Assembly: GCF_963662255.1 (NCBI RefSeq)
Contig: NC_085053.1
Location: 1,364,001 to 1,428,000, forward strand
Reading direction: 5' to 3'
DNA: 64,000 nt
Source of the DNA: Cinclus cinclus
Lineage: Eukaryota > Chordata > Aves > Passeriformes > Cinclidae
Shown here: positions 12,706-26,200 of the stretch, in pieces
Numbering within the stretch: position 1 is the stretch's first letter
Layout of the letters: each line of letters starts with the position of its first letter
The notes under the pieces: generated by a model
The model's database searches: none
What the model saw: the letters and a program-made list of their open reading frames with translations, nothing else
Told to the model about the DNA's origin: nothing
Program-made: the position numbers and the translations under genes

Positions 12706-15700
12706 TTAGCAGCACAGCTTATTGACCACCTCTGTGGATGCCTACGTTTTCCACGGTATTTAATAAAGATGGGATTTCTTATGTGTAGTTAGCCATTATT
12801 ACAAAAACCTAACTGAAAATTTACAGTTGTTGACAATGAGACAAAGGGGGAAGCCATCTTATCTTTATGTAGGGATGTATCTGTCTTCACAGTGAAAAAA
12901 GAAAATATTATTTTCACAAGGTTTACTGCAAATTTATTACAGCAATTAAACTGTACAGTGAATCTGTCTGTATCAACTTATTTCCAGATCCAAAACCAGA
13001 TGCAAAAACCACCTTTCATTTAATTTGATTATTCTAACTTGTGTAGAGTATGTAGAAACAGATATTTTGGCAAGTGGTTGCTAAGGAGCTTTCCTAACTC
13101 TTTAAAGTTGTTCTTGCAATGCTTTTTCTACAGTATTTACCAGAAAAAGATAGTGATTAGAAAACAGTTAAAATCCTTGCTCCTCCTGCAGCAGAAATTG
13201 CTCAATCTCTCCTGCACAGAGAAGGGTTTTAGAAACAGAGCTCCCTGAGAATCCACTTTGCTGCTGGCCATGGCTTCAGTGTGTTTGTCCTGCAGCTGCA
13301 CAGCAAAGGGTTAGCAAAGCATCCACACTACAACGCCCATTGCCTACTCCACCCATCGGGGCTTCTAACGTTACCAAAAATGTGCAGGATTTTTAACCCA
13401 CTGGTGGCCATTGGCATTCACATGCTCAGGAAGTAGTTGGTTTTCGACTTTATGCATTTTGCAATGGAGTTATCCACTCTCTATAAAGATTAATTATTAA
13501 ATGGAAGTCTTACAGGGAAGATGCACAGTTTTTTTATGAGTGGCTTTGCAATCAAAGAGATACGTATTTGATGTTTTAATCTAAAACAAAAAAACCCCAA
13601 TACTGTATTCAGTAGTGTAAAGTTCTACCTGTTCCTCTAAGCACTCACCACCTACCATTCTGTAGCTTTAACATTCATTTTCTGTGTTTGTGAATATTGT
13701 TTTCTCCAATATAAACAGAAGATGAAATCTAACAAGTCGCTGACTGTTGCATTTCCTCTGTGGAAGCTGATAAACAGAAGTTTCTTTAAACAAAGCACAT
13801 ACTTAAGCTATGACCTGCACTGATGCCAAGCATCCTTGAGACTGAGAATTCAGTGTGACTCAAGAAATCCTTTCCTATGGATGTTCCCAGCTGCATTAGG
13901 AAAGGAAGAAGGAACCCATGCAAGGAAAATAAAGTTCCATAAAGCCAGGGAGGGAGCCAAATGCTGCCCAGCCGTCTGCTGTGGGGGCTGCAGCACTCTA
14001 TTAGATTTAGCTGCTCTTGAGCATCTGGCATTTGCTGCTTTGACAAACACACTGATCTGATTCACAACAGGAATCGCTACTTTTCAAAATGCTGTCACAT
14101 GCACAATGTCAAAACTGGAGATTTTTCTTTCCTTAGCTTTTTCATTATGGTAAAGTTTTGTTTACACCTAAGAGATAAGAAAATTGCAGACTGAAGTCTG
14201 ATTTTATGTTGACAGTATCTCTTTACAGTGAGTTTAACAACAAAATAAACAGTAGAATCAGAAACCCGATCACAGCTTTTAACTTTTCATCTTATGTTTT
14301 AGTTACAAGACTATTCTTTCTTGCAAAATGTTTAAACCACTACCCTGAGTTTACTTCTCACTTGTTAGCCAGACAATAAAAATAAAAGGGCAATGAAAAA
14401 GTGGGAAGTGAAAAAATTCAGATAAACAGATAGCACATTAGATATGCTTAGAAACATACATTAGCACATGGGATGTCTCTTGCAACAGATGATGGATTAC
14501 ATAAAAGCTACTCACACCAATGAAAGTTACAGTGCATTTTCACAACCTTTATCAATAGCCTAAGATTGACCAGAAGTTATATAAAAACAAACAACAGAAG
14601 ATATACTGTACCCAGTCTCATCTCCACTGATTAATCCCACATTAATTAAACAAGAACATTCTTTATTTTCAGACTGAAGTCACCACCATCTTTTACACTG
14701 ATGCTTTTTACCATCCTCCTACCATCTCCAGTCTCTCCCACTTTTTAAGTGACTTCATGGATAGGAAAAACAACAAATTTCACTTTAACAGAACACAAGA
14801 GCACATCAACTTAAATGATTTCTTTCTAAACTTGTGTTCTGGAGTGACTTTATAATGCTTAATTGTATCCCTATTTATCTGTTTAGGCCAGAAATAAGTT
14901 TGACAATTTTAAAACCAGATCTGAGAGTGAAGGGGGGAAGAAGGAGAAGCAGTAAAATATCTGAGGAGGTTGTTTTCAAAATATAGAAATAGAGAGCTTC
15001 AGCATTCCTTCTCCTGGACTGTGCTGTCTGCAGCACAGACAGACAGCAGGAGAGAGCTCTCCTTTAATTTTAGTTTTTTTGGCTAGCTGAAGCAGAGAAG
15101 TTCCTCAGACTGGGGCTTTTCTTTTTCTTAGAACTGCTCAAACGTTGAAAACCCAGAAACCAGGAGCTCACACCTGTGGCCCACCAGGACCTGGGACACT
15201 GCATTCCAGCTCTGGAGAGATTGACAGGAGACTAACGGGGCTGACCTACAGCTCACGAGAGAGACTTTCTAAATTTGCCATCTCTTCAGAACAGCAAAAG
15301 GTTTTAATATTTAATATTATTCACTTTTGGTGTTTGTAAGTACTTGTTAAGTAAGTAGTTTTTTTCCACTTTTCTTCAAAAGAATCTTTTCCCAAACCAA
15401 TTAGAAGAGGAGCCTCTTAAATCTGCTTTCTAAAATGACCCCATTCAGAAGTTTCCTCCCAAATTTTGCCCCAAACCAAGACAGCCCATTTCAGTGGGTT
15501 GAACTTGCTGAGGCCCTCCATTCCAGCAGTCAGCAGAATAGATGTGTTCCAGCTAAGGCACCTGAAAGACATGTTTACCCCATGGTCACCTCTCCTAACT
15601 AGAAAAGATGGGCCTTGGTCACTTATTGAAGATTCCCAGAAGCCAGGTAGCCAAGTCAAAGCTCCTGCAGACACAGCTGCAGCAGTGTCCACACACAGGG

Positions 15701-17296
15701 CACAGAGTGCTTCAATCCCATGTGCGTTCTGAGGTCAACATCAGACCAGCGTTACACATTCATTACCTGCCTGACCTTTCCCTGCCGGACCTATGGCAGC
15801 TTCAGGGAGGACATTCCAAGGGTTTTTGTTATTGTTGCTGCAAATGGCAGCAAGTTTCACAGACATGAGGCTTCAGGACTATTCTCATTCTTCTCCAGTT
15901 GGATACACTAAGGTGACCATCAGGACAATCCACTGAGCTACTCAGTGTAATATTCTGCAAGAAGAGGAGACATCTTTGCCAACCATGGGCACAGACAGGC
16001 AGCAAGGTTTGAAATACAAACAACAATTCAGGAAAAAATTCAACAGCTCTACCTATGGCATGGGCAGATGCTGGTCTGTCCCTCAGTACCAGCAGAGGAA
16101 AGACATTAAGGCAAAGCAAAGTATTATGGAATCTCTTACAAAATAAGTGTGTTCAAACATCAGCCTCTCTTATTTGCCATTCCATAAAGAGACACAGAAT
16201 GATTTTAAGCACCATTCCTTTAAGGTTCTGCACTATGAGTAAGATAACCCCCAAATTAATGGAAAAGAGGAACAATGGAGCACATCTACCATACCATTCC
16301 CCAATGGCATGTTATCAACAAATCACAAATAGTGATGCCTTTTCTCTAGAGACCAGGATAAAATTACCTTCAAAGAGGTACAGGGGAAAAACCCAAATCT
16401 TTGGAGCAGAACACAGAAATGATTGTGACAACTACCAGCCTGACATACTACTAAGTTTTCTGATGCCCTTTCTCAAAATTTTTGCTCCAGTACACATGTT
16501 GTATTCTGACTGCCAAGACAATAATTTAATCCCCTCAGCTACTAGAAAAAAGCCTTCAAAAATCAAATAATTATTTAAAACCACTGGAATACTTAATAGG
16601 CCAGATCACTCACCCAAGCTACTAACATAAGCAATTAAAAAAATGTTTCAGCCAAAAAAGTGCTATAGTTATAATGTTTCTTACTTGTGGTTAATGAAGA
16701 GAGATGGCTCAGCAGAACTCAAGTCATATTCTGATTACTGGTAAAAATATACATTCAAATACATGGGTCTATGATGCAATGGGAGCAGAGAAAAGTAGGC
16801 AGGCCTGGGAAATGCAGATTCTGTCAACCTACTGCTAAACTCAGGACTGGAAACAGGACTGTTACCATCACCTGCACTGTGGGAACACCTACGGAATATT
16901 CCAGACTGCCCCTGTAAAAATATATGTAAGGTTTCTTGCCCCAAGGGCTGACAAGCCTTGTCACCATGAGTAAAAGTCTGGAGGCCATCTGGCAGCGACC
17001 CAGGAACACCCATTCTCCTCTGCTGTTGGAGCTAGACCCTATTTCAAAGGTTACAAAACCATGTCATGTTAGGAAAATGAGGATTATTTACAAACTGATA
17101 ACTGGTTGGTAAGATTGCCTCCATACAACCTCACTGAAAATAAGTATGAAGTGTAAAGCTGTGCAACTGCACAACAAACTGCATGGGCTAGTAACAAAAC
17201 AGTGCTCAGACTAGATAGTTTAGTAGGATTTAAAGTCTGTTGAAAGGACAGATTCCTCCCTCATCACTATTACTTCCGTTTCTCCTCCCTGTCTTC

Positions 17297-17474
17297 AAAA
17301 TCCACAAACATCAAAGATCCTTTGGCAGACTGACCAACAATGGAATAGTGAATCCAGCATCACCTGTGCTAAGGACAAAATATCAAAAATACCAAAATCC
17401 ACAAATCTCAAAGATTCCTTGGTAGACTGACCAACACTGGCAGAGAGAATCTAGCCTCGCCCATGCTAAGGACA
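17297..17474 (+). repeat. Diverged tandem duplication, period about 97 bp
   Basis: Two adjacent units start AAAATCCACAAA at 17297 and 17394. Both contain TCAAAGAT, a TTGG[CT]AGACTGACCAACA block, a TAG/GAGAATC[CT]AGC block and a final GCTAAGGACA. Divergence is around one base in six in the shared parts, so the duplication is old. No function is seen. Confidence 0.85.
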
Positions 17475-20243
17475 GGGAACTCAATGCAGGAAGCCCTGCT
17501 AGATTGTTCTTTGTCACGTATCATTCTACACAAGGCAGCTCTGAACTGAATGAAGAACTGGAAGTGGGACAGATCTGGTTCCAAAGGGCTACACCCAGGT
17601 TAGTGAGCCCTGAATTTTAATCAGATTATCAGCACTGGTGCCTGAAATACGGCTGAGCAGGAGAGATGCTCTGGAATATCCTCTGATCCTGAAGAGCTCG
17701 GCGGCAGCAACTCCAACAGCACTTAGGCACACTATTAATAACTTCTACAATGCATTCTATAGCTCCATCAACTCCCAGGCACAGTAAACCATTTCTGAGG
17801 TCTGTCCAGCACACTTCAGTCCAGCTCCCATAGACTGAGACATCACAAGGAGCTGAAACGTGAGGATACCTGCTGAGACAGCTCTGACATAGAGTTCCAC
17901 AGCTCAGCACTAGAGGCACCACATCCCACAAGCAAGAGCACACAATGGAGCTTGGAAAAGCATGCAATAATCAGTGTGGTATGCATGAACCCCTGAGAGG
18001 ATCCAACTGTCCTGGACAATTTGGGCTGGCTCCAAGCTGTTTGCAGTAATTATTAACTAGAGCTTTGGGCAGTGTCTTGTAGGTTTGTTTTTTTGAACAC
18101 TGCAACTGAAGTCAGTTCTTTAATTTACATGGGACTCACCACTCCAACCAGGTGGTTGTGATTTGCAGGCTTTTCACAATACTTGCTCCTCTTGCTGGTT
18201 TTTTTCCCTCAGCTTAAGGTTCATACCATGTTTTTGTTCAAGGTTTTTTTTGTTTTGTTTTCAGATTTAAGTTTAAAAGCATGAAATAACCTACCCCCTG
18301 TTTTTTGCCTGTTTTTTTGCCATTAAATACCACTACACAAAAAAGACAAGGTGATCTGAATCTTTGTCAAAATTAACCAAGAAGTGCAACAATTGTGAAG
18401 GTAGGTGAAAAATTTACATGACCAATCTCTCCACCAAGACATACTTTGTTAGTAAATAAATCCAGAAAAGACCCTTAAAGATCATTTGGAGGTCACTGGT
18501 CTCATAAAAAAAATAGATTTGAAGTTCTCTGGTTGAATCCATGATATAGAGGGAGGGGCATGCACAGCTATCCCTTGTGAATAGTGAGGTGGGAAGTGAT
18601 TTCGTATTTTATTAAATTAAACAGCTGTGGGAAGCACAAAAGGACTGGAAAACAACAAGCTGGAAAGAAAGCACAGTACCTGTGTCATCACAAAAGTCAT
18701 CACCATTTGAATGCCCATATTTGTAATGCAACTGTAAAACCAGGCCAATTTCATCTTTGGGGGCTTTCTCTGCTAAGTTTTAATAGATTTTCCTAAGTGT
18801 TTCCTGCTTTCATTACTCAATACAGTGAAAAAAGCTTGGAATAGAAGGTATAAAAAGGAGAGAAAAATTGGTCTAAGCAAAGTATTAACTGCATTGTGAG
18901 CATAAGCATAATTTAAAAATTTAAGAAGTTTATATAGAGACAGTTTAACTTAAGCATTTAAAGCAAAATAATGAGCACAAACTGGGGATTCCCCCTCCCT
19001 TTTCTATACTGAACAGGATTCAGCAGTTGAGCTTTCTGGGCTCCAGGAAGGCTACACTGAGTAAACTCAGCCAACCACAAGGTTGAAAATGTAGCAGACG
19101 AACCATAAAAATTTAGTAATGCTTTTAAACTACTTCTCACCTCGCTGGTTTGATGGTGCTGTGGTACTGTTATACAATATGTGCTGTTGCCAAGGCAACT
19201 CCATCTCACCTCGACAGCTGCTGCAGCTTCAGCGAAGCAACACTAGAGCTGTGGCAACCCCGAAATTTACTTTTTTTCTAAAGAGTCTTTCCAACTAGAA
19301 AGCATTTTCAGATGAACTGCTGGAGCTCTTTATCCAAGGACTATTTTTCAAAAATATTTACCACTGTGTTCTAGTGGAAACACTGTGACACTAAGCTCAA
19401 AAACATATTCATATATTCTATTAAATCAGATTTGTGCCAGGCACTTTTATACCCGTGTAAAAACAGTATCATGCCTCTGTGCTTTTCCAGTGTAAGTGCA
19501 AGAATTTTACATCCCTGGCAACACTACGAGCCTGCCTGGACAGTTTAGCATGTCCTTTTCCATTAGAGGGGGGAAAAAAATTCTAACTTCTTGAAGCACA
19601 GAAAGCCTAAGTTCTAACCCATCCCTTCAACAGGAGCCAAACTGTAGTATTGCTTCAACTCCATTTTAAGCAGAGCTAAAATAAAAAGCAAAGTCGAAAA
19701 CAAGATTTTGTGAAAAGAAATCGGCACAGAGTCCTTCTGCGATAAAGGTTTTAGTGGAGGGAGGTGGCTACAGTCTTGTGGTCCAAACCCCAAAGAATTT
19801 TTTTTATTTTCATGTCCTTGGCTTCAGGGACAGTGCTGTGTGAGTAAGGACTAGAAAAAGAATCAGAACATTACGAGCCTTCCCCGCAGTAAGTATCGAT
19901 TGCAGCTTTTAAGAAGATTCAGTGCTATTTCTTTCTTTTTTCTCAACCTACTTGGGTACAGAACCAAAGCAAACATAAGACAGTAGAGCATGCTGGTGAG
20001 GGTGTTTTGTGAAACTCAGCCAAAGTTTCTGCTACTTTAATCTGGGGAGTAGGGTAAGTGTTACAAAATGTCTAGGAAAAGTTCCTGCTGAGAAAGCACA
20101 CAAGCATTTAAAGGTGGGCAATGTGATTTACTGAAGAGGAAGAATAGAAAAAATGCTTCAAAATAATTAGGGAAACGCCAGATTTATCTATTTCTTCTTT
20201 AAATCAACAAAGCAGTAAAGCAAAAGTTGACTTTTCTCCAGTC

Positions 20244-20292
20244 CAGGCTTTTTTCCTTCCTTTCCCTTCCCCTTCTCTTGCCTTCCCTTGCC
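20244..20292 (+). repeat. Polypyrimidine tract (CTTCC-rich)
   Basis: A run built of TTCC, TTTCCC and CCCCTTCTC pieces, almost free of purines on the plus strand (purine-rich on the DNM3 transcript strand). Confidence 0.6.
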
Positions 20293-23200
20293 TGTTGTAA
20301 GAGCAAAGAGTGGTGGCAGAGGAACGATGCTGGCCCTGCCTGCGTGTGCTGCGAGTCCTGAGCCCGACACTTAACCACTTCTGGGTAACAGCATATTTAC
20401 CACCTTCCTTTCCACTCCAATCTGCAGATACAACACAAGGAAGGGCCGTTTCTTTTTTTCCCCTTTCTGTTTAGTAAATTCTCTCTATATAAAAACTTTC
20501 AAGTGTCTTCTGCCTCTTAACCAACCTTCGCCACAAAAATATCCTGATACAGAACTTACAAATGCCTGGTAGTGCTCAGAAAATTTTCAGTGCATAACAC
20601 ACGAATACACGTGCAATCCTTGTGATTCTCCTCTACTATCCTGCAGCTCAAATCGGTAAGGCAAAAACTCCAGCTGTAACTCTGAAACTGCAAAGAATCT
20701 GTTAAATTCAGTGATACTTAAAGAGCTGGAAAAAACCAAACCAAAACCGAAACACCAATGAGCAAAGAACGTACCTAATTACCACTAATCCTGCCTATTA
20801 GATTTCATTCAGACACCACAACTTCTTTCAAATAACCCCAGTTTATTTTTGAAAAAAATTCCTTTCTTCAGGCAGGATATGGGGGAGGAGTCAATCAGTG
20901 ATGTTTTACACATGCACATCTGGATACAGTCCAATTATTCCCCTTATACATTCCTCCAGTTGTTTTCATTTTGCTCCATGCTCTGGCATTCATAAATTTG
21001 TGAGATTAATTGTGTGTGAGCGTCTGCAGTCTTGGATCTGGGCACGGGTTTAGCTGCAACACAGCTAGAAGTCAACATTAAAGAGAGCTCCAGTTCAGAA
21101 AACACAATTTACATTTATACATCTCTGGTACAGTAAGGATTGAAGCAGCCATCATCCTTACCACATGCATCAAATTGGTAAGATTAATTCAATATCAACT
21201 ACATTTTATTACCATACTTAGTGTGAATCTCACGAATACTTAGTTACTCAGCGTTAACTGCAAAAGAAGGAATTTTTTTTTAGGATTTGGTTGGTTGGGT
21301 TTTTGGGTTTTTGGTTTTTTTAATAGATTTTAGTTTTTCTTGGGGTGATTTAATTCGCTTTTGCAAATCACAAGCCATTGCAAGGCCAGAAGTATTTTAA
21401 ACCTGGGGTCCAGCTAACCCAGTGGATTATGCCACTCTGGCCACAACCAGGATCTACAGAGTTGGCAAATCCAGAAACCTGGGAAATGCCCCTGGCAGAG
21501 GCATTCCCGTGGGAAGCTCCCACTCCTTGCTGCTGTAACTTGCTATTTACAATCTCCAGTACAGGCAGACACAAAGGTTGTGACTGAGCTTCTGCAATGC
21601 TCTGGCTATTCCAGGCTGCTGGAAAAGTCCCCTTTGGGGCCAAAAGCAAGTGAGCTCAAACCAATCCCCAGCACAGGGAAAGCAAGGGGGCTAAACCCTG
21701 CTTCTCCTCTCCTGGGGCCAAGCCTTCCATTTACTGATGTTTTGTATTTTATGTGCAATTTACTAACCAAAACCAGCTGTTTCCTCAAGTTCTCTGCAAT
21801 TTATTGTTTTGCAAAATCAGTTTCACGTTACACTTCTGATCAGTGCAGTTCCACATGAGAGCAACACAACTGAGGTAAGCTATTTAAAAGCCAGGGGTCG
21901 AGGACCAAGAATCTGCTCACTTGACTGCAAACTTTGTGACCTAAATACAGTGCTGGATGCACAAATCCCACTTGGGGTCCAAGAGCACAGGCAATTCCAG
22001 GCTGTGATGTAGCAGTCAAGGCAGGGTGACAAGGGAGACAAACTGTCCCCAGGTCCCGAAGCTTACCCAGAAGCAGTTCACTGCTGGCTGGAATAGCTGG
22101 ACAGCCGTAGGTTGTTTTTGTTTGGCTGCTTTTGTGCAAGATGGCTGTTATATTTTCTATATATTTTTTACAATTATCCATCAGATTTGATGGGATTTTT
22201 ACAGAAGATAAATTGAACCTTCTTACAACCACCTAGTCTTTTCCAAACATCTTGATGAACTGCACAAGAGTCCATGCGGGTATAACACCATTTTAAATTC
22301 AACAGATGATACTAACCTAAAATTAACTCCCTCACATTTCCCATTGTTAATCCTTCTCGTGGGTTAATCTTCAAAGATCTCTCAAATCTGTAGCCCTTGA
22401 TAACATACGGCAGAGGAGGAAAAAACCAAACCCAAACTAACTCTTCAATCCAGGACATTTTACAATTTTTTTTTCTCCAACTCATGAAATTCTGCTTCGC
22501 TTTTCTTCATGCAGAAGGAAAACATCATGTGTTGGGCATTTGTCATGACCACAATACCTGAATCTGACAGTGAATTGCAATTGCACTGAGACAATTTTCT
22601 CATTCTGCCAACTACCACTGCTAATCCCTACAACTCCTCTGGCAATGCTGCAGGGTGAAGGTCTAAAAGGCAGACAGAGTTGTTACAGTAAGTTTATTAC
22701 TGGGGCAAACACAGCTGATCTCCCCAGCACTGCAGTGCTCCCACAGTTGGCACTGTGACACTTGAGAATTGCACCAGCTCTGAAGCTCAGCCCCTCACCC
22801 TGAACCTCCATCCATGGAGTTGCATCCAACCGCAAGATTTGAATAAACTCTTTTAGTCTTCCTTCCTTCCTAAAGTAAGGAAATCATGCCCAAAACGAAC
22901 CAATGTTGCAACTTGAATGAAATTCTTTCAACATCAAGCACCTGAGAGTCAAGGAACGTGAGATTTATGGTTGCACACAGAACCTCCAATCACTCCACGT
23001 GTGCAGGCATTGTGATTAAGTGTCTGATTCCGTGATTGTGCACTGCTTTTCTCCAGGACTCCTGCCCCATTCACTGTGCAGAAAGCACATACAAGAGGAG
23101 AGAATTACATTTGTACAAACAACCGTAAATCTGCTAGTTCCTAGCTTCTGAGTACTTGACTTTGCAAACAATGTTCCTTTCATGTCTATTTCTGGTAGTT

Positions 23201-26200
23201 ATATTTGTACAGCCTACGCCTAAAAACACCGCAACAACCTGACTGACAGTCTCGTCTAAGAGTACAGAATCAATTTTTGAAACCTACTGATTTTTTGGAT
23301 GTAACATTTGCAAAAACTCTTACTTCATGGTTGCACTATCATGCTTATAAAAGTCATATTTTCCACACAATAGAGGCAGTGTAAAAATTAAAACAAGCTG
23401 CAGACTGACTGACCAAGTTGTCTGAATTATTCTCTTTCTTCCTAACAATGAACTGTGCTCTCTGAGCTCCAAGTAAACAATTAAGAAGGGTGGGGGTTGG
23501 AGGGCAACCTATAGTAAATAGTATTTTAATTGCACTCTTACAAAATATACAAGGAAAATAGTAACACATAAAATGAGCCCCATTTTCCCTTTAAAGCTAC
23601 TGGAGCTGTTTTAGTAAAGCAAGCAGAAGCTCTGAGCTGCAGGCAAGGGCACAAATCTTACCTAGTACAACTTGAAAGAAAAACAGAAAGTAGCTCATAC
23701 AAATTTCTGGAATCATGTCTTCCAAGGCAGTATAAAGTAGCCTTTATACCTGAGTTAGACTATCAGAGCATCAACTGCTAGGATGGAAGAGACCCAGAGC
23801 ACACTGCAGTTGCTGGCTCAGCAGGTGGCACTGGATAAATACACACATGATACTTTTACTCCACAGCTCCCAAGCAGATGTCCAAAAGCACTGCTTATTA
23901 AGCTGGTTCTGTTTAAAAATATAACAACCATAAAAATAGTATTGAAGGGTCCCATATAATCAGGTCTCATTGGTTTTACTTTGAGAACTCATGGAGGAAA
24001 ACTCCATGCCAGCTCAGCCGGGGATCTCAGCCACAGCTCCTGAGTCACATACATCCTGCAGTTTCTGCTACTCTGGCTCCCCCATCTCCTTTAACCACCA
24101 GGGTATTTTTTACTGGGCATTTTTCTCTCATAGCTGTGTGAGCAAGTAATCCAGTGAGCATCAGAACACAGTAATATTAAAATTCGTCCCCCAAGTAGTC
24201 ATCACTAAGAAGATTACAAGTAGAAGTGTGATATCTCCTTGAGTATCCATCTCATTTTCTGATTGCTTTCAATGCTGTCCAAGGCTTGAAAGAATTCTTA
24301 AACTTTTCCTTTGACATTGGGAAGAAACTGGCACAAATTTCTGAAGGAAATGCCCTTAGCAAATTCAAGATTTTCACTACACAGAATAAACACTCCAGCT
24401 AAATTTGGCTTCTCATTTCTACTGGAAACAGGCAAGCAGGTCTCCAATTTTGCCATTCATTCAGGAATTTTCATAGCATGGGTTACAGTGAATCTTAATG
24501 GAGATGGAAAGCAGATCGCAGCCTTTTCCAGTGCAATGTGACTTTATTACAAAAGCAGTATGGAAGCAAGGAGAGGTTTCTGTTAATGTACATAACTGTG
24601 CTTTAGCAATGCCCTCAATATATAATGTCTACACTGAAATGCACAAACAGGATCATTCATTTTCAGAAGTTGTAAGAGAGAATTACGGGACAGCAAAGCA
24701 GGATTTTTCCCCACGTGCACACTAGTTTCAAAATTAATATTGTCCAGAACAACATTAGCAAACCACCGTGAATAGCAAGTAAGGAATATACAGAAAGAGC
24801 CTCTAAGACTAACCCTTAATTGCCTAGTGAGAGTGTTCAATGTTCTTCACCTGCTCAAACCAGGTCAAGGTGAACATATTCAGGTACAATAGACACCAAG
24901 TGCCAAATTTAATGATCTGTGTTTCTACACAGCAGAAGACAGAACTAACATTCCTTCCTAAGCAGCCATCCAGCTGTGACTGAAGGGTTAAGTAAACACC
25001 AACACCTTCATTTTTTAACCAGAGAACAAAATCTTCAAGCACACCTACTCCATCCCTTGGATGCTCTTTCAGCATATGACACCTGCATTTGCACCACAAA
25101 CCCTTGGAGTACCCAGTTGCTGTTGCCAAGTTGAATTTTTATCATTGAACTTACAACCATTATATGAAGATTCCTGGGAGGCTGCCAGTATTATTGAGGC
25201 TCCTTATGGATTTCCTAACAACATATGCTAAGCCTTACAGTGCCACCAGCTCATGAGACAATCTCCCCCACAGACCCTGCTCCCTCCTCACCTCTCCCTT
25301 CCTAAGCTTGCTATTCTCCCCACTTCTCCATTCTTTCTTCTGATGGCATTTGCTCAGCATCTTTGCTGCTATTTTTCTTTTACTGACATAGGCTTCACTT
25401 TCCCTTTCTTCATAAACACATCCCAAGGTCCACAGAAATAAGAATCTGGAGATTTAGCAAATATAAACAGGATGAGGCCACTTCTATAGCATTTACTCCC
25501 ACAACCCATACTGAACAATTTTTATTGCCTCAGATCAGGTATATCACTATTATTGCAAACAAAGTCACAGATTACTTTGGGGAAGGTAATTAGGGGTGAA
25601 AAAATGAAGCAGTTATGATTCACCTATGCAAAAGAATAGGTGAAGAATTTTGCTCAATCCCACCAAAAATATTTAACACAGACTCAGTCAGATAAGCATG
25701 TTCTGATATGTAATACAAGAGAAAAAAACTAATTGATAGTAGCAAAGCTACATTAAGAGAATGAATCACCAACACTTTCATAAATGTAAGCAATGTGAAA
25801 ATATCAGATGCTACATAGAAGACTATGAATTGGGTACATATTTAACAGCTCTCCCTGATGTTACTTTCTGATACTATAAAGTAAGGTCTCATTTCTGACT
25901 TCCTGGCTCTAGAGTATGTTTTTTTTTAATTACACGCACATACCCTATGTAAAAGGAATTTACCATCCATTTTTTGGCCTTTAACAGACATATTTAGCAA
26001 TTACTTTAAAATATTGACATTTATGAACAGTAGGGAAGATAAATATAACCTTTATGCAAAATTCTGAGGGAGATTTAGACTGCAGCAGGTGAATAATACA
26101 GGCATGATTTCCACAGGTTCCTCTCCAGAGAATGTTCTTTCCAAACTCAACTCCATGTGGTATAGAAAGGTCTCAGATTATGAAAGGCCACAATCTGACA

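Noticed and set aside
15019..15038. Perfect 8-bp stem with 4-base loop (CTGTGCTG...CAGCACAG)
   Set aside because: Too short for a miRNA precursor or terminator, and expected by chance in CTG-rich sequence.
16055..16570. 171-codon open frame on the plus strand
   Set aside because: No family resemblance, no codon pattern and no splice context.
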